64,000 bases of DNA from an uncultured Veillonellaceae bacterium. Its GTDB lineage: Bacteria > Bacillota > Negativicutes > Veillonellales > Negativicoccaceae. The position numbers and the translations under genes were made by a program. The notes beneath the pieces were generated by a model. It saw nothing but the letters and a program-made list of their open reading frames with translations, was not told the origin of the DNA and did not search any database. The stretch spans positions 1-64,000 of the forward strand of contig CAMCNU010000005.1 of assembly GCA_945876385.1 (NCBI GenBank), in the 5' to 3' direction. This document shows positions 63,933-64,000 of this stretch, one piece after another (the first letter of the stretch is position 1; each line of letters starts with the position of its first letter).

Positions 63933-64000
63933 TTACGGTAATCCTTCCGCCATCAGGCCCGCATAGCGTTCCTGCAGCTTGCGCACCACCGGTCCCGGCT
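63933..64000 (-). CDS. C-terminal end of a gene entering from the right
   Basis: One minus-strand frame reads PGPVVRKLQERYAGLMAEGLP and then stops at 63933-63935, followed about 45 bases later by a terminator. The end looks like a real protein terminus, but 22 residues are too few to name the product. Confidence 0.45.
   Translation of the reverse strand, partial: PGPVVRKLQERYAGLMAEGLP

Overview
The window looks like chromosomal DNA from a Negativicutes bacterium, a Firmicutes lineage with an outer membrane. It carries an almost complete lipid A, Kdo and Lpt gene set (lpxA, lpxB, lpxC, lpxI, lpxK, kdsA to kdsD, waaA, msbA, lptA to lptC and an lptF/G gene). Beside these sit low-GC Gram-positive traits: a SAM-I riboswitch before metNI, BioY, and a CcpN-like regulator beside ppsA. 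Oxygen-sensitive class III ribonucleotide reductase fits an anaerobe. Most of the window is GC-rich by eye; bases 1-6640 are clearly AT-richer.

Layout. 1-6210: type II-A CRISPR-Cas locus (array edge, csn2, cas2, cas1, cas9, divergent tracrRNA), next to the 3' end of guaA. 6639-12680: guaA, an exonuclease, dcd, a membrane protein, topB and two tRNAs. 12749-32413: a long leftward block with an amino-acid permease, a RuvX-like protein, DUF3084, lptF/G, lptB, lptA, lptC, an lpxL-like gene, kdsC, kdsD, kdsA, kdsB, lpxK, waaA, msbA, lpxB, lpxI, then lpxA, fabZ, lpxC, rpsI and rplM. 32754-38167: tRNA-Leu, a nucleoside kinase, and a rightward bioY cluster with a MaoC-like protein, a thiolase and an acyl-CoA ligase. 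38202-48018: recG, a class A PBP, nrdD and nrdG, SAM riboswitch plus metN and metI, rpmB. 48068-54329: dgt-like gene, ppsR, a CBS regulator, ppsA and tyrS. 54395-62332: nhaA, a TPR lipoprotein, rpmF, yceD, two TPM proteins, lemA, a DIP1984-family gene, mnmA and a cysteine desulfurase. 62333-63932: no protein gene that I can support.

The most unusual part is 62333-63720. A consensus promoter on the minus strand leads into two tandem cobalamin riboswitches, each followed by an intrinsic terminator. Downstream comes not a gene but about 360 bases of consecutive hairpins separated by repeated CAUCC or CAUCUCC segments, ending in a C(UUCG)G terminator. I read this as a candidate B12-controlled non-coding RNA carrying several anti-Shine-Dalgarno segments. 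Its function is inference; the promoter, riboswitch and terminator signals are visible in the sequence.

Other notable points are the overlapping divergent cas9 and tracrRNA promoters, a thiolase lacking the second active-site cysteine, and a roughly 60-base tandem repeat upstream of the cysteine desulfurase gene.
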